From: Synechococcales cyanobacterium PMM_0073
GTDB lineage: Bacteria > Cyanobacteriota > Cyanobacteriia > Elainellales > Elainellaceae
Length of the DNA: 13,092 nt
NCBI GenBank assembly: GCA_949127695.1
Contig: CASBQH010000017.1
Location: 1-13,092, forward strand
Direction of reading: 5' to 3'
Shown here piece by piece: positions 1 to 7,082 of the stretch. The notes under the pieces are model-generated. The model did not search any database. It had not been told where the DNA came from and worked only from the letters and a program-made list of their open reading frames with translations. Within the stretch, counting starts at the first letter, position 1, and each line of letters starts with the position of its first letter. The position numbers were made by a program, and so were the translations under genes.

Positions 1-1259
1 GCATCCACCCAGCCCAGCGGCGCGGCATAGAGCGAGCGGTCAAACTGCTCGTAGCGCAGGATTTGCTCGCAGGCGGTTTGTCGCGGCATTCCGGCTACTG
101 CTGGGGTCGGGTGGAGTGCGGCAACTAGCTGCATCGGGTGGAGCGCCGCAGGCAGTCGCGTCTGAATCGGCGTATGCAGATGCTGAATATTGGCCAGCTG
201 GCGCAGGCTGGGGCGATTGGCATAGCGGGGGCAGAGTCCTAGCTCCAGCAGCTCTTGGGCAATAAACTCGACCACCAGCCGATGCTCGCGCTGCTCTTTT
301 TCGCTCTGGATCAGGCGTTTGGCCAGCTGATCATCTTCTGTGACAGTCCGTCCGCGTGAGGCTGAACCGGCCAGAGCATCAGTGATCAGATGCCGCTGAC
401 GAATGCTGAGCAGGCGTTCGGGGCTAGCGCCAATAAAGCTCTGGCGACCGTTGCCCACTGAGAATACGGCGCAGTCAGGATGCAGCTGGCGCAGGTGATG
501 CAGCGACTGACTCCACTGAAACGGCAGCTCGGAATAGACATCCATGACATGAGCCAAAACTAACTTTTGATAGGCTTGGCTTTGAATCGATTCGAGCGCT
601 GAAATAACGGCGGCTGGAAAGTGATGGCCGTCAATAATTTTCCAGCGATTCAGTTGGCCAATTTGCGATTCTACTAAATAGAAATGCTCGGCAGAAATGC
701 GCTGAATTTTTTGCAGCTGCTGCCAAATCGTCTGGGTAATTTCGCTAATCTTTGCCGTTGAATCAATTAGCCAATTCACGGTAACTCGGCCTGAATTTTG
801 CTGTTTTGTCACCTGCCAGCGCGGCAAAAACAGCGTGGCGGGCGCAAAGGGCGCGGCGCTGGAGGCTTGTTCAAAAAAGCTAAAGCTGCTGAATATGCAG
901 GGTGATGCCCAGGCTTGCTCGGCTCTAGGCGCGTTAGAAAGCAGCTGAGCAAAGCAGTCTTGGGTAAACTGCTGCGCTTCGACAAACCGCTGCGAGCCGC
1001 TCGTTTGCTTTGAAAGCACCGGCTCAAAAGCCGCAACCGCCTCGCCGCTGTCCCGGTTTTCGATGTAAAAATGCGGTTGCCCAGCTGCGAGTCGATGCAG
1101 CACTGTCAGGGGATCAACCGCCGCAGTTTCCAAAGCAATGCTGGCAATTTTGGCTTGACCCGCAGCAATCGATTGCGCTTTACAGAACTCAAGAAATTGA
1201 TAGAGTTTCTGACAATCTTGCGATGAATTGAGCTGGCTAAAAGGCGATTGACAAAGCAT
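1..1259 (-). CDS. menF: Isochorismate synthase MenF, 3' end cut by window edge
   Basis: Converts chorismate to isochorismate, the entry step of menaquinone/phylloquinone synthesis, in the cytoplasm. My own translation from the ATG at 1259-1257 stays open to the window edge (419 codons), so only the C-terminal end is missing. Chorismate-binding-enzyme signatures appear in order: FIGASPE, DALAGSASRG, a SEKEQREHRLVV segment, LHTPI, and LHPTPAVAG. The last two segments hold residues that bind Mg and chorismate in this family. The N-terminal 200 or so residues are the poorly conserved lid region typical of MenF. No nearby start competes; a weak AAGGA lies 15 nt upstream of the ATG. The gene follows the P450 gene on the same strand after a 91-nt gap, so it may be cotranscribed with it or have its own promoter. 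Anthranilate synthase component I or salicylate synthase are related folds. Linkage to menA favours MenF. Confidence 0.95.
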   Translation of the reverse strand, partial: MLCQSPFSQLNSSQDCQKLYQFLEFCKAQSIAAGQAKIASIALETAAVDPLTVLHRLAAGQPHFYIENRDSGEAVAAFEPVLSKQTSGSQRFVEAQQFTQDCFAQLLSNAPRAEQAWASPCIFSSFSFFEQASSAAPFAPATLFLPRWQVTKQQNSGRVTVNWLIDSTAKISEITQTIWQQLQKIQRISAEHFYLVESQIGQLNRWKIIDGHHFPAAVISALESIQSQAYQKLVLAHVMDVYSELPFQWSQSLHHLRQLHPDCAVFSVGNGRQSFIGASPERLLSIRQRHLITDALAGSASRGRTVTEDDQLAKRLIQSEKEQREHRLVVEFIAQELLELGLCPRYANRPSLRQLANIQHLHTPIQTRLPAALHPMQLVAALHPTPAVAGMPRQTACEQILRYEQFDRSLYAAPLGWVD

Positions 1260-1350
1260 TGAACCTGTAACTATTCCTTAACAATTCAGCCGTTAACCTG
1301 CAAATCTCAGCCTTGAGTCTGAATCGAAATATTGCTATCTCTAACATACT

Positions 1351-2730
1351 TTAACCCGCCGGTTTTGCTAAGCAGCTTGCTCCTGAGCGCAGCCCAACCA
1401 CTTGCAGCTGCAAATCTCCCGGTGGCACAAAGGTAATGCCGCGTCGGGCAGGGCGCTTCAGCGGGCGCAGCGGCTGAGCAGGCCGCAGCTCATAGCGCTT
1501 CAGCAGCGTTGCCAAAATCAGCTTCATTTCAAACAGAGCCAGCGCCATGCCAATACAGCTGCGGCTGCCCCCGCCAAACGGCAGATATTCGTAAGGCGAA
1601 AGCTTGGCCTCTAAAAAGCGCTCAGGCCGAAACCGCTCGGCATCTGGGTAAGCCTCAGCCCGTCGATGCGCCAAATAAATACAGGGAACTAGCACCGCTC
1701 CGGGCTCAAACTCATAGCCCGCCAGCCTCAGCGCCTGCTTGACGCAGCGCGGCTGAGCAATTAGTGCAATTGGATAGATCCGCAATGCCTCCTTGCAGAC
1801 AGCGCTCAAATAGGGGAGCTGAGCCAGCGCCGCCGGACTGGAATCAGCCCGGTCTAGCTCTGCCTGAAGCCGCGCCAAAACATCAGGCTGTTGATGCAGC
1901 CAGTAAAACACCCAGGTTAGGCCAGAAGCGGTGGTTTCATGCCCCAGCAGCAGCAGCGTCATCAGCTGATCGCGTAGCTCTACATCGCTCAGCGGCTGTC
2001 CTTCCAAGTCCCGCGCCGCCAGCAGCATTGAGAGAATATCCTGCCCCGGTGGCTGTGCTCTTCGCTCGCGGATCTCGGCATAGAGCAGCGCGTCAATCTG
2101 CTGCCGCAGCCGCAAAAAGCTCCCCCAAGGGCTATGGCTGCCCCAGTCTCGCTGCAACGGCGGCAGGAAAAACTGCACCGAATAAAGCGGCGAATTAACC
2201 CGCTCTAGCAGCCGATGCAGCAGCGCCTTGAGCTGAAGATAGCGCTGTCCGGGCTGGAGGCCAAACACAACGCGCAAAATTAGCTCTAGCGAAATTTCTA
2301 GCATCTGCGCCTGCACCGGAATCACAGCGCCGAGCGGCCAATCGGTCTGCTGGGTAATTTGGCAAATCAGCTCACCGCAGTTTTGTAAGCTCTCGCCGTG
2401 CAGCGCGGGCATCAAGAGCTGGCGCTGCTGCTGGTGGCGCGCCCCGTCCTGCATAATCAGCGACTGATCGCCGGTCAGAGGCCGAAACGGATGCGTGACT
2501 TTGCCCAGCTCCAGCCGATCGGCCAGCGTTGTGAAGATCGCCTGAATATCGTCAGGATGGCTGAAAAACACCACAGGCGGCGAGTTTGCCCCCAGCACCC
2601 TGAGCGTGAACCGATCGCCATAGCGTTTAGCGCAGTCTTCTAAAAAGCCAGTCGGGTTGGCGATAATTTGCAGCGTTTGCGCCAGCGGCAGCAGCGATGA
2701 ACCAGCAGGAAGTTTCGCAGGAAGTTTCAT
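1351..2730 (-). CDS. Cytochrome P450, CYP110-like
   Basis: Haem-thiolate monooxygenase; the nearest family I recognise is cyanobacterial CYP110, some members of which hydroxylate fatty acids or terpenoids. The substrate here is unknown. I chose the ATG at 2730 (459 aa, MKLPAKLPAG...), because CYP110 proteins usually begin with such an MKLPxGP-like stretch; an upstream in-frame TTG at 2745 would add five residues. In 459-aa numbering: the N-terminal NPTGFLEDCAKRYGD segment is typical of the family. The I-helix LLLLGHETTASG lies near 259-270. The ExxR motif of KEALRIYP has E314 and R317. The haem loop FGGGSRSCIG carries the cysteine ligand at 392. There is no membrane anchor, so it is soluble and needs a separate ferredoxin or reductase; none is encoded nearby. 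It lies upstream of menF on the same strand. A TACAAT at 2772-2767 (minus strand) is a possible -10 box without a clear -35. Confidence 0.93.
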   Translation of the reverse strand: MKLPAKLPAGSSLLPLAQTLQIIANPTGFLEDCAKRYGDRFTLRVLGANSPPVVFFSHPDDIQAIFTTLADRLELGKVTHPFRPLTGDQSLIMQDGARHQQQRQLLMPALHGESLQNCGELICQITQQTDWPLGAVIPVQAQMLEISLELILRVVFGLQPGQRYLQLKALLHRLLERVNSPLYSVQFFLPPLQRDWGSHSPWGSFLRLRQQIDALLYAEIRERRAQPPGQDILSMLLAARDLEGQPLSDVELRDQLMTLLLLGHETTASGLTWVFYWLHQQPDVLARLQAELDRADSSPAALAQLPYLSAVCKEALRIYPIALIAQPRCVKQALRLAGYEFEPGAVLVPCIYLAHRRAEAYPDAERFRPERFLEAKLSPYEYLPFGGGSRSCIGMALALFEMKLILATLLKRYELRPAQPLRPLKRPARRGITFVPPGDLQLQVVGLRSGASCLAKPAG

Positions 2731-2863
2731 GAGGCGGCGGTTCAAACATCAGGCCAAAGCCTTTGTATTGTAAGCACAGTCAGCAGAAGAAAAGCGGGAT
2801 GCGGCCAGCGTTGATTCATGATTCGTTACGGGAGCGCCATTCAAGCAGGCGGCGACTGGCCTT

Positions 2864-2869
2864 TATAAT
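2864..2869 (+). promoter_or_regulatory. Putative -10 box of the menA promoter
   Basis: A perfect TATAAT lies in the divergent gap between the P450 gene and menA. Transcription would begin near 2876, leaving a leader of about 80 nt before the chosen menA start. The -35 region (TTCAAG at 2840-2845, 18-nt spacer) matches TTGACA at only three of six bases, so the call rests mainly on the -10 and its position. Confidence 0.5.
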
Positions 2870-2876
2870 GAGGTTT

Positions 2877-2884
2877 GCGATCGC
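2877..2884. repeat. HIP1 octamer GCGATCGC
   Basis: An exact GCGATCGC palindrome, the core of the highly iterated palindrome common in cyanobacterial genomes. It lies just downstream of the menA -10 box, in the leader. It supports a cyanobacterial source; a local role is not shown. Confidence 0.8.
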
Positions 2885-2956
2885 TAGATGCGCCAACTGA
2901 TGCCGCGTTTGCCGATCCGTCGGATTTTTTCACTGACTCCAGCCACCTCGCCACCC

Positions 2957-3898
2957 ATGACCACCAAAGCTGCGAACTACGCCAGCGCTCAGTCCAAGGC
3001 ATCAGACCGCACAGAGCGGCAGCTCTGGCTGGCCGCGCTGATGCCGCCCATGTACAGCGTCGCGATTTTTCCAATTGCCCTCGGCAGCGCCATCGCCTTT
3101 GCCGAAACGCATCAGCTGCGCTGGGGAGTATTCCTGACGTTTTTGCTCTCGGCCATTTTGATCTTGGCCTGGGAAAATCTCAGCAACGATGTGTTTGACT
3201 CAGAAACCGGCATTGATGACAACGAGCCGACTTCGCTGGTGAATTTAACCGGCAACAAATCGCTGATCTTCTGGCTGAGCAATCTTTGTCTGGGACTCGG
3301 AATTGCTGGCATTTTGGCAATTGCCTGGGGGCAGCAAGATTTCACCATTCTGGGCTTGATTCTGGCCTGCTGCGGCTTGGGCTATATTTACCACGGGCCG
3401 CCGTTTCGTCTGGGCTATCAGGGCTTAGGCGAGATTCTCTGCTTTTTTAGCTTTGGGCCGCTGGCCGTTTCTGCGGCCTATTACAGCCAGACTCAGGCTT
3501 GGTCGGGCGCGGCTTTGGCAGCTTCGCTGGTGCTGGGTGTGAGCACGAGTTTAATTTTGTTCTGCTCGCATTTTCATCAGGTGGAAGATGATCTGGCTGC
3601 TGGCAAGCGTTCGCCCGTGGTGCGATTGGGGACGCTGCGCTCAGCTCGGCTGCTGCCCTGGCTCTGCGGCAGCATGTTTGGGCTGGTGGGGCTGCTGGTG
3701 GCGCTTCAAGTATTTCCAGTTTGGCTGCTGCTGATGTTTATCAGCCTGCCTGCGGCGATTAACCTCTGTCGCCATGCGCTCAGCTATCATGCTCAGCCGG
3801 AGCGGGTTCGCAACTGCAAGTTTTTCGCCGTGGCGCTGCATTTCTGGAGCAGCATTTTGCTTTGCCTGGGCTTCGCGATGGCGGGCGTGATTTCATGA
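2957..3898 (+). CDS. menA: 1,4-dihydroxy-2-naphthoate phytyltransferase MenA
   Basis: Membrane prenyltransferase of the UbiA family that attaches the phytyl chain to 1,4-dihydroxy-2-naphthoate, giving demethylphylloquinone; phylloquinone is the A1 electron carrier of photosystem I. From the ATG at 2957 it is 313 residues, close to the roughly 307 of Synechocystis Slr1518, whose sequence it resembles along its whole length as I recall it. The first prenyl-diphosphate/Mg motif is NLSNDVFD (N77, D78, D81), followed by VNLTGN. The second is CSHFHQVEDDLAAGK (D211, D212). KPPMY-like LMPPMYSVA opens the first helix, and GPPFRLGYQGLGE is a conserved loop. About eight or nine hydrophobic helices are visible. 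The frame stays open to 2888, but the extra 23 residues lack family resemblance. Its stop overlaps the next gene's ATG (ATGA), indicating translational coupling. Confidence 0.95.
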   Translation: MTTKAANYASAQSKASDRTERQLWLAALMPPMYSVAIFPIALGSAIAFAETHQLRWGVFLTFLLSAILILAWENLSNDVFDSETGIDDNEPTSLVNLTGNKSLIFWLSNLCLGLGIAGILAIAWGQQDFTILGLILACCGLGYIYHGPPFRLGYQGLGEILCFFSFGPLAVSAAYYSQTQAWSGAALAASLVLGVSTSLILFCSHFHQVEDDLAAGKRSPVVRLGTLRSARLLPWLCGSMFGLVGLLVALQVFPVWLLLMFISLPAAINLCRHALSYHAQPERVRNCKFFAVALHFWSSILLCLGFAMAGVIS

Positions 3899-4419
3899 GC
3901 TGCCCGCTTGCTGAGCTAGGGTTTCTGCCCATTCTGGACGCAGAGGGTCTAATACCAGATACCTTTGAGGGCAAGGTAGGAGTTTATGCCATTTTTGATC
4001 AGGCCAAAGTCTTGCAGTATGTGGGCTATTCGCGGGATGTGGCGCTCAGTCTAACGCAGCACTTAGTGCGCCAACCCCAAAGCTGCTACTGGTTTAAGGT
4101 ACAAACCATCGATCGCCCTAGCCGCACGGCGCTCGAAGCCACGCGCGATGCCTGGATTGCTGAAAACGGCTCAACGCCTGCGGGCAATGCAGCTGAGGCT
4201 GACCTCTGGAACCAGCCGATTGATGCCAGATCCCGCATGAGCGAGGCGGAAAAATCTGCCTACGACTCTAGCGACGAGCCGGGAAAAATCAAAGCCTTGA
4301 AGCAAGTCTCCCGCCGAGTTGAGGCCGAAGTAATGCAGGAGCTGGACAAGCGCGGTGTGAAGCTGCCGATTCGGTTTGATCCCAAAGCCAAAGAGGCCGG
4401 GTTGCTCAACTTAAAGTAG
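3895..4419 (+). CDS. GIY-YIG domain protein coupled to menA
   Basis: A 174-residue soluble protein with a GIY-YIG nuclease-like domain in its first 100 residues. Visible marks are GVY (29-31), YVG (42-44), an arginine at 47, a glutamate at 81 that could be the metal-binding acid, and an asparagine at 98. These match the order expected of an active GIY-YIG fold, but the real substrate is unknown. The C-terminal part is charged and probably helical, without a DNA-binding domain I recognise. The start at 3895 is chosen because ATG overlaps the menA stop as ATGA; an earlier start at 3862 would lie within menA. From memory, cyanobacterial menA genes often have such a neighbour (slr1519 beside slr1518), so the link may be old. 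Its stop overlaps the convergent regulator gene by 9 bases. Confidence 0.85.
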   Translation: MSCPLAELGFLPILDAEGLIPDTFEGKVGVYAIFDQAKVLQYVGYSRDVALSLTQHLVRQPQSCYWFKVQTIDRPSRTALEATRDAWIAENGSTPAGNAAEADLWNQPIDARSRMSEAEKSAYDSSDEPGKIKALKQVSRRVEAEVMQELDKRGVKLPIRFDPKAKEAGLLNLK

Positions 4420-5823
4420 AGGGATGCTGCTGCCGCTTTCTCCAGCAGAGCTGTGACTCACCGTGCCAGCCAGCAGCCGCTCCATGCCCATCTGGATCTC
4501 GGCAACCGACAGATTTCCGTAACCCATCACAAATTGCCCCGGATAGTCATTCGGTCGAGTCGCGTAGTTTGCAACCGGATAGAGCTTGATCCTGGCATTT
4601 GGCTCAAACTGCGCCCCAATGAATTGAGCAATCAGATGTAGCCCGGTGGAGTCACCGGAAATTGTTACCTGCTCACCAAATGCTGCCACCAGCGACTGCC
4701 GCAGCGCATTTCGGCGCTGACGATAGAGCCGCCGCATTCGGATTACATGCCGCTCAAGTTGCCCTGACTGCAAAAATTGAGCCAGGGTTAATTGCTCTAG
4801 CACCGAGTTATGCAGATCGCTCAGCCACTTTAGATCGCGACATGGCTGGATGTAGGCTGGCGGCAGCACCAAATAGCCCAGCCTCAATGCGGGCGAAAGG
4901 ATTTTGCTAAACGTGCCAACATAAATTACCTGTTCAGGTGCTAGCCCCTGCATGGCCGTTATGGGCGTACCTTCAAACCGAAATTCGCTGTCATAGTCAT
5001 CTTCGATAATGATGCAGCCAGTTGCTTTGGCAAATTCTAGCAGCTGAATGCGGCGCTGAATTGTCAGAATGCTGCCTGTCGGAAACTGGTGTGAAGGCGT
5101 CACCAAAACAAATTTCGGCACGGGTATGGCTGCCAAATACTCAGGCTGGATGCCCTGATGATCAACTGGAATAAATTGCAGCTGCACGCCTTGAGCTGCA
5201 AAAATCTGTCGAACTTCCAGTGGCCCTGGATCTTCGAGCGCAACTCGATCGCTGGGTTGCGCTAGCAATTTCACCACCAGCCCAAATGCCTGTGCCGCTC
5301 CAGCCGTAATCACAATTTGCTCAGGTTGCAGTCTGAGTCCGCGTATTCGTCGCAGATACTCGGTCAGCGCTATTCTCAGCTCAACCTGGCCTTCAGGAGC
5401 AGCATAGCCAAAGCAGTTGGCCTCAGCCTCAGCGCAGACTCGTCGGGTAAACTGGCTCCAGAGCCGACGCGGAAACTGATCGAGCGCTGGCACACCTGAT
5501 CGAAAATCAATGGCTGGCGGTCGGGCTAAATTGGGTTGCTTGACGATCTCAATCGGCTGGATACTCGGCTCTAGCCAAGCGGCTCCTGCTGCCACATAAT
5601 TGCCTGATCCAGCTCTGCTCACGAGAAATCCTTCTGCCTTGAGCTGCTCATAGGCTTCAAGCACCACATTGCGGGAAACTTGCAGCTGCTCAGCCAAGGC
5701 ACGAGTAGCGGGCAGCTGAGTCTGGGCAGGCAGCTTGCCCTGCAAAATCTGCTGGCGTAGTTCCAAATAGATTTGGCGAATTAAGGGAATTTTGGCATTG
5801 CGGTCAATTGTTAGCCAGAGCAT
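4411..5823 (-). CDS. MocR/PdxR-family transcriptional regulator (GntR HTH + aminotransferase-like)
   Basis: 470 residues, the normal size for the MocR subfamily. The N-terminal GntR winged helix spans about 1-78, including PLIRQIYLELRQQIL, LPATRALAEQLQVSRN and GFLVSRAGSGNYV. A fold-type I aminotransferase-like domain follows from about 105 to the end. Its PLP features are intact: the Schiff-base lysine K307 in TFSKILSPALRLGYL, D275-Y277 in IIIEDDYDSEF, and the MocR-typical HQFPTG at 245-250. It should therefore bind pyridoxal phosphate and sense PLP or a PLP-reactive amine. Family members such as PdxR and GabR activate or repress adjacent divergent genes and often repress themselves. Here the divergent genes are DUF3291 and a LysE/RhtB exporter, and the gap carries fitting repeat boxes. 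The regulator's exact name is uncertain: no pdx or gab genes are in view. Confidence 0.93.
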   Translation of the reverse strand: MLWLTIDRNAKIPLIRQIYLELRQQILQGKLPAQTQLPATRALAEQLQVSRNVVLEAYEQLKAEGFLVSRAGSGNYVAAGAAWLEPSIQPIEIVKQPNLARPPAIDFRSGVPALDQFPRRLWSQFTRRVCAEAEANCFGYAAPEGQVELRIALTEYLRRIRGLRLQPEQIVITAGAAQAFGLVVKLLAQPSDRVALEDPGPLEVRQIFAAQGVQLQFIPVDHQGIQPEYLAAIPVPKFVLVTPSHQFPTGSILTIQRRIQLLEFAKATGCIIIEDDYDSEFRFEGTPITAMQGLAPEQVIYVGTFSKILSPALRLGYLVLPPAYIQPCRDLKWLSDLHNSVLEQLTLAQFLQSGQLERHVIRMRRLYRQRRNALRQSLVAAFGEQVTISGDSTGLHLIAQFIGAQFEPNARIKLYPVANYATRPNDYPGQFVMGYGNLSVAEIQMGMERLLAGTVSHSSAGESGSSIPLL

Positions 5824-5831
5824 CAGGCAGG

Positions 5832-5880
5832 ATTGGTTCTCTACAATTGGTATTCTACAAATAGCTCAAAAGTGGCTCTA
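5832..5880. promoter_or_regulatory. Putative MocR operator: 14-bp tandem repeat plus third box
   Basis: Directly upstream of the regulator start are two abutting 14-mers, ATTGGTTCTCTACA (5832-5845) and ATTGGTATTCTACA (5846-5859), identical at 12 of 14 positions. A third related box, AAAGTGGCTCTA, lies at 5869-5880. All three share TGG followed by CTAC in the same direction. MocR proteins bind direct repeats. From memory, the Corynebacterium PdxR box is close to AAAGTGGWCTA with an optional extra T, which the third box resembles. A TAGAAT on the minus strand (5857-5852) inside the second repeat could be the regulator's own -10, which would give autorepression. Confidence 0.55.
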
Positions 5881-5935
5881 CCTCAAACCAGCTGCGGCAG
5901 ATATGCTACAGACTGTTCTCTCGCTTGAGCCACCC

Positions 5936-6400
5936 ATGCCGAACTATCATCTCGCTCAGGTTAATATCGCGACTATGCTAGCTCCGCTGAGCGACCCAAC
6001 AATGGCTGATTTTGTAGCACAGCTTCAGCAGATTAATCAAATTGCCGATATCAGTCCCGGCTTCGTTTGGCGATTGCAGGAAGATGACGGTAACGCCACT
6101 AGCCTGCGCGCCTACGAAGACGAGCGAATTTTGTTTAACCTCTCGGTCTGGGAATCTGTGGCGGCGCTGTCTGGCTATGTTTATCGCAGTCAGCATGGCG
6201 CGGCAATGCGCGATCGACGCCGTTGGTTTGCCAAGTCAGATCTGCCGACCATGGCGCTCTGGTGGATTCCGATTGGCAGCCTTCCGACTGTGCCTGAAGC
6301 TAAAGCTCGCCTAGAATACCTGCGGCAGCATGGCTCGACGGCTTACGCTTTCTCGTTTCGGCAGCCGGTTGCCCCTGAAGTTGTTTCTGCAAAATTTTGA
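5936..6400 (+). CDS. DUF3291 family protein
   Basis: A 154-residue soluble protein. It matches the DUF3291 family as I know it, which is thought to adopt the small alpha/beta-barrel fold seen in heme-degrading and antibiotic-biosynthesis monooxygenases. Typical segments are YHLAQVNIATMLAPLSDPTM at the start, PGFVWRLQ, the NLSVWESVAALSGYVY stretch, and ALWWIPIGSLPTVPEAKARL. No reaction is established for the family. I chose the ATG at 5936 because the protein resemblance begins at MPNYHLAQVN; in-frame starts at 5792 and 5903 would run into the operator or the regulator gene. The ribosome site is weak. It is divergent from the MocR gene and joined to the exporter gene by TGATG, so both are probably one MocR-controlled unit. 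Confidence 0.85.
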   Translation: MPNYHLAQVNIATMLAPLSDPTMADFVAQLQQINQIADISPGFVWRLQEDDGNATSLRAYEDERILFNLSVWESVAALSGYVYRSQHGAAMRDRRRWFAKSDLPTMALWWIPIGSLPTVPEAKARLEYLRQHGSTAYAFSFRQPVAPEVVSAKF

Positions 6401-7038
6401 TGATGATTGACTTAGCGCAATGGTTTAGCGTTGTTTTGGTTTGCTCGTTGGTGATTATTAGCCCTGGCCCAAATCTGGTGATCACGATGCGAAACAGCTT
6501 GGCTCATACGCAGCGAGCAGGGATTTATACGGCGCTCGGATTGGCGGTTGGCGATTTAATTCACATTGGCGGTTGGCTGGTGGGAATTGGCGTGATTATT
6601 ACGCGCTCAGTGTTAGTATTTAACATCCTGAAATGGATGGGTGCGGCTTATTTAATCTACATTGGGATCAAATCACTTCAGGCTAAAAAACATCGGCCTG
6701 CTGATATAGAAGACACAGCCGTTAACATTCAGATCAATTCAAAGCAAGCATTCAGAATGGGTTTACTTACCTGCTTGCTCAATCCTAAAGTGACGCTGTT
6801 TTTCTTTGCTTTGTTTACGCAGCTGATCCAGCCCGGAACGCCATTTTGGGTGCAGATGCTCTATGGTATAACGGTCGCTAGCATTGAGTTTCTCTGGTTT
6901 ACGACTGTAGCCGTCACCATTTCTCAGCCTTTGATCAAGCGGCGGTTTGTCAGCGTTTCGCACTGGCTAGAGCGGGTCATGGGAGCCGTGCTGCTGGGGC
7001 TGGGGCTGGGGCTGAGGCTGGCGATTGTGCGGGACTGA
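6400..7038 (+). CDS. LysE/RhtB family amino-acid (or amine) exporter
   Basis: A 212-residue inner-membrane exporter, normal size for the RhtB/LysE superfamily. The family signature SPGPN is at 21-25, in the first membrane helix, followed by RAGIYTALGLAVGD and GAAYLIYIGIKSL. About six hydrophobic helices are visible, with a polar loop near residues 92-115. The second half has the conserved GLLTCLLNPKVTLFFFALFTQ. The substrate cannot be read from sequence. RhtB-type pumps export amino acids or their toxic analogues, which fits control by a PLP-based sensor. The ATG at 6400 overlaps the DUF3291 stop by one base (TGATG); the next ATG (6403) and an upstream TTG (6397) are alternatives. The C-terminus (LGLGLGLRLA) is encoded by a CTGGGG hexamer run. 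Confidence 0.92.
   Translation: MMIDLAQWFSVVLVCSLVIISPGPNLVITMRNSLAHTQRAGIYTALGLAVGDLIHIGGWLVGIGVIITRSVLVFNILKWMGAAYLIYIGIKSLQAKKHRPADIEDTAVNIQINSKQAFRMGLLTCLLNPKVTLFFFALFTQLIQPGTPFWVQMLYGITVASIEFLWFTTVAVTISQPLIKRRFVSVSHWLERVMGAVLLGLGLGLRLAIVRD
6994..7017 (+). repeat. CTGGGG hexamer tandem repeat in the exporter gene
   Basis: Three CTGGGG units and a fourth changed one (CTGAGG) near the end of the LysE/RhtB gene. The unit is in frame and encodes Leu-Gly pairs, so slippage would lengthen or shorten the last helix by two residues without shifting frame. The three GGGG runs are also G-quadruplex-like. Confidence 0.7.
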
Positions 7039-7050
7039 AGGAGCAGCTAG

Positions 7051-7082
7051 GCCGATTGCCGCAGGCTCTAGCAGCAATCGGC
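7051..7082 (+). terminator. Hairpin after the exporter gene, possible terminator
   Basis: A perfect 9-bp inverted repeat, GCCGATTGC (7051-7059) and GCAATCGGC (7074-7082), with a 14-nt loop, begins 13 bases after the LysE/RhtB stop. There is no T-run after it, so it is not a classic rho-independent terminator. It may still stop transcription or protect the mRNA end. Confidence 0.45.

Noticed and set aside
1764..2198. A 144-codon plus-strand open frame
   Set aside because: It lies wholly antisense to the P450 gene, whose I-helix and other motifs are on the minus strand; its alanine/proline-rich content is what GC-rich antisense frames give.
2731..2745. TTG start for the P450 gene
   Set aside because: Possible, but it adds only NRRL-type residues; the ATG at 2730 gives the MKLP start usual for CYP110 and has no worse ribosome site.
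2888..2956. Upstream extension of menA by 23 residues
   Set aside because: The extra residues do not resemble known MenA starts; the ATG at 2957 gives the family's usual length and beginning.
5832..5880. CRISPR-like or iteron array
   Set aside because: Only three short boxes with uneven spacing; their place between a regulator and its targets fits an operator better.
5792..5935. Upstream extension of the DUF3291 gene by 48 codons
   Set aside because: It would run across the operator repeats and into the regulator's coding start; family resemblance begins only at the ATG at 5936.
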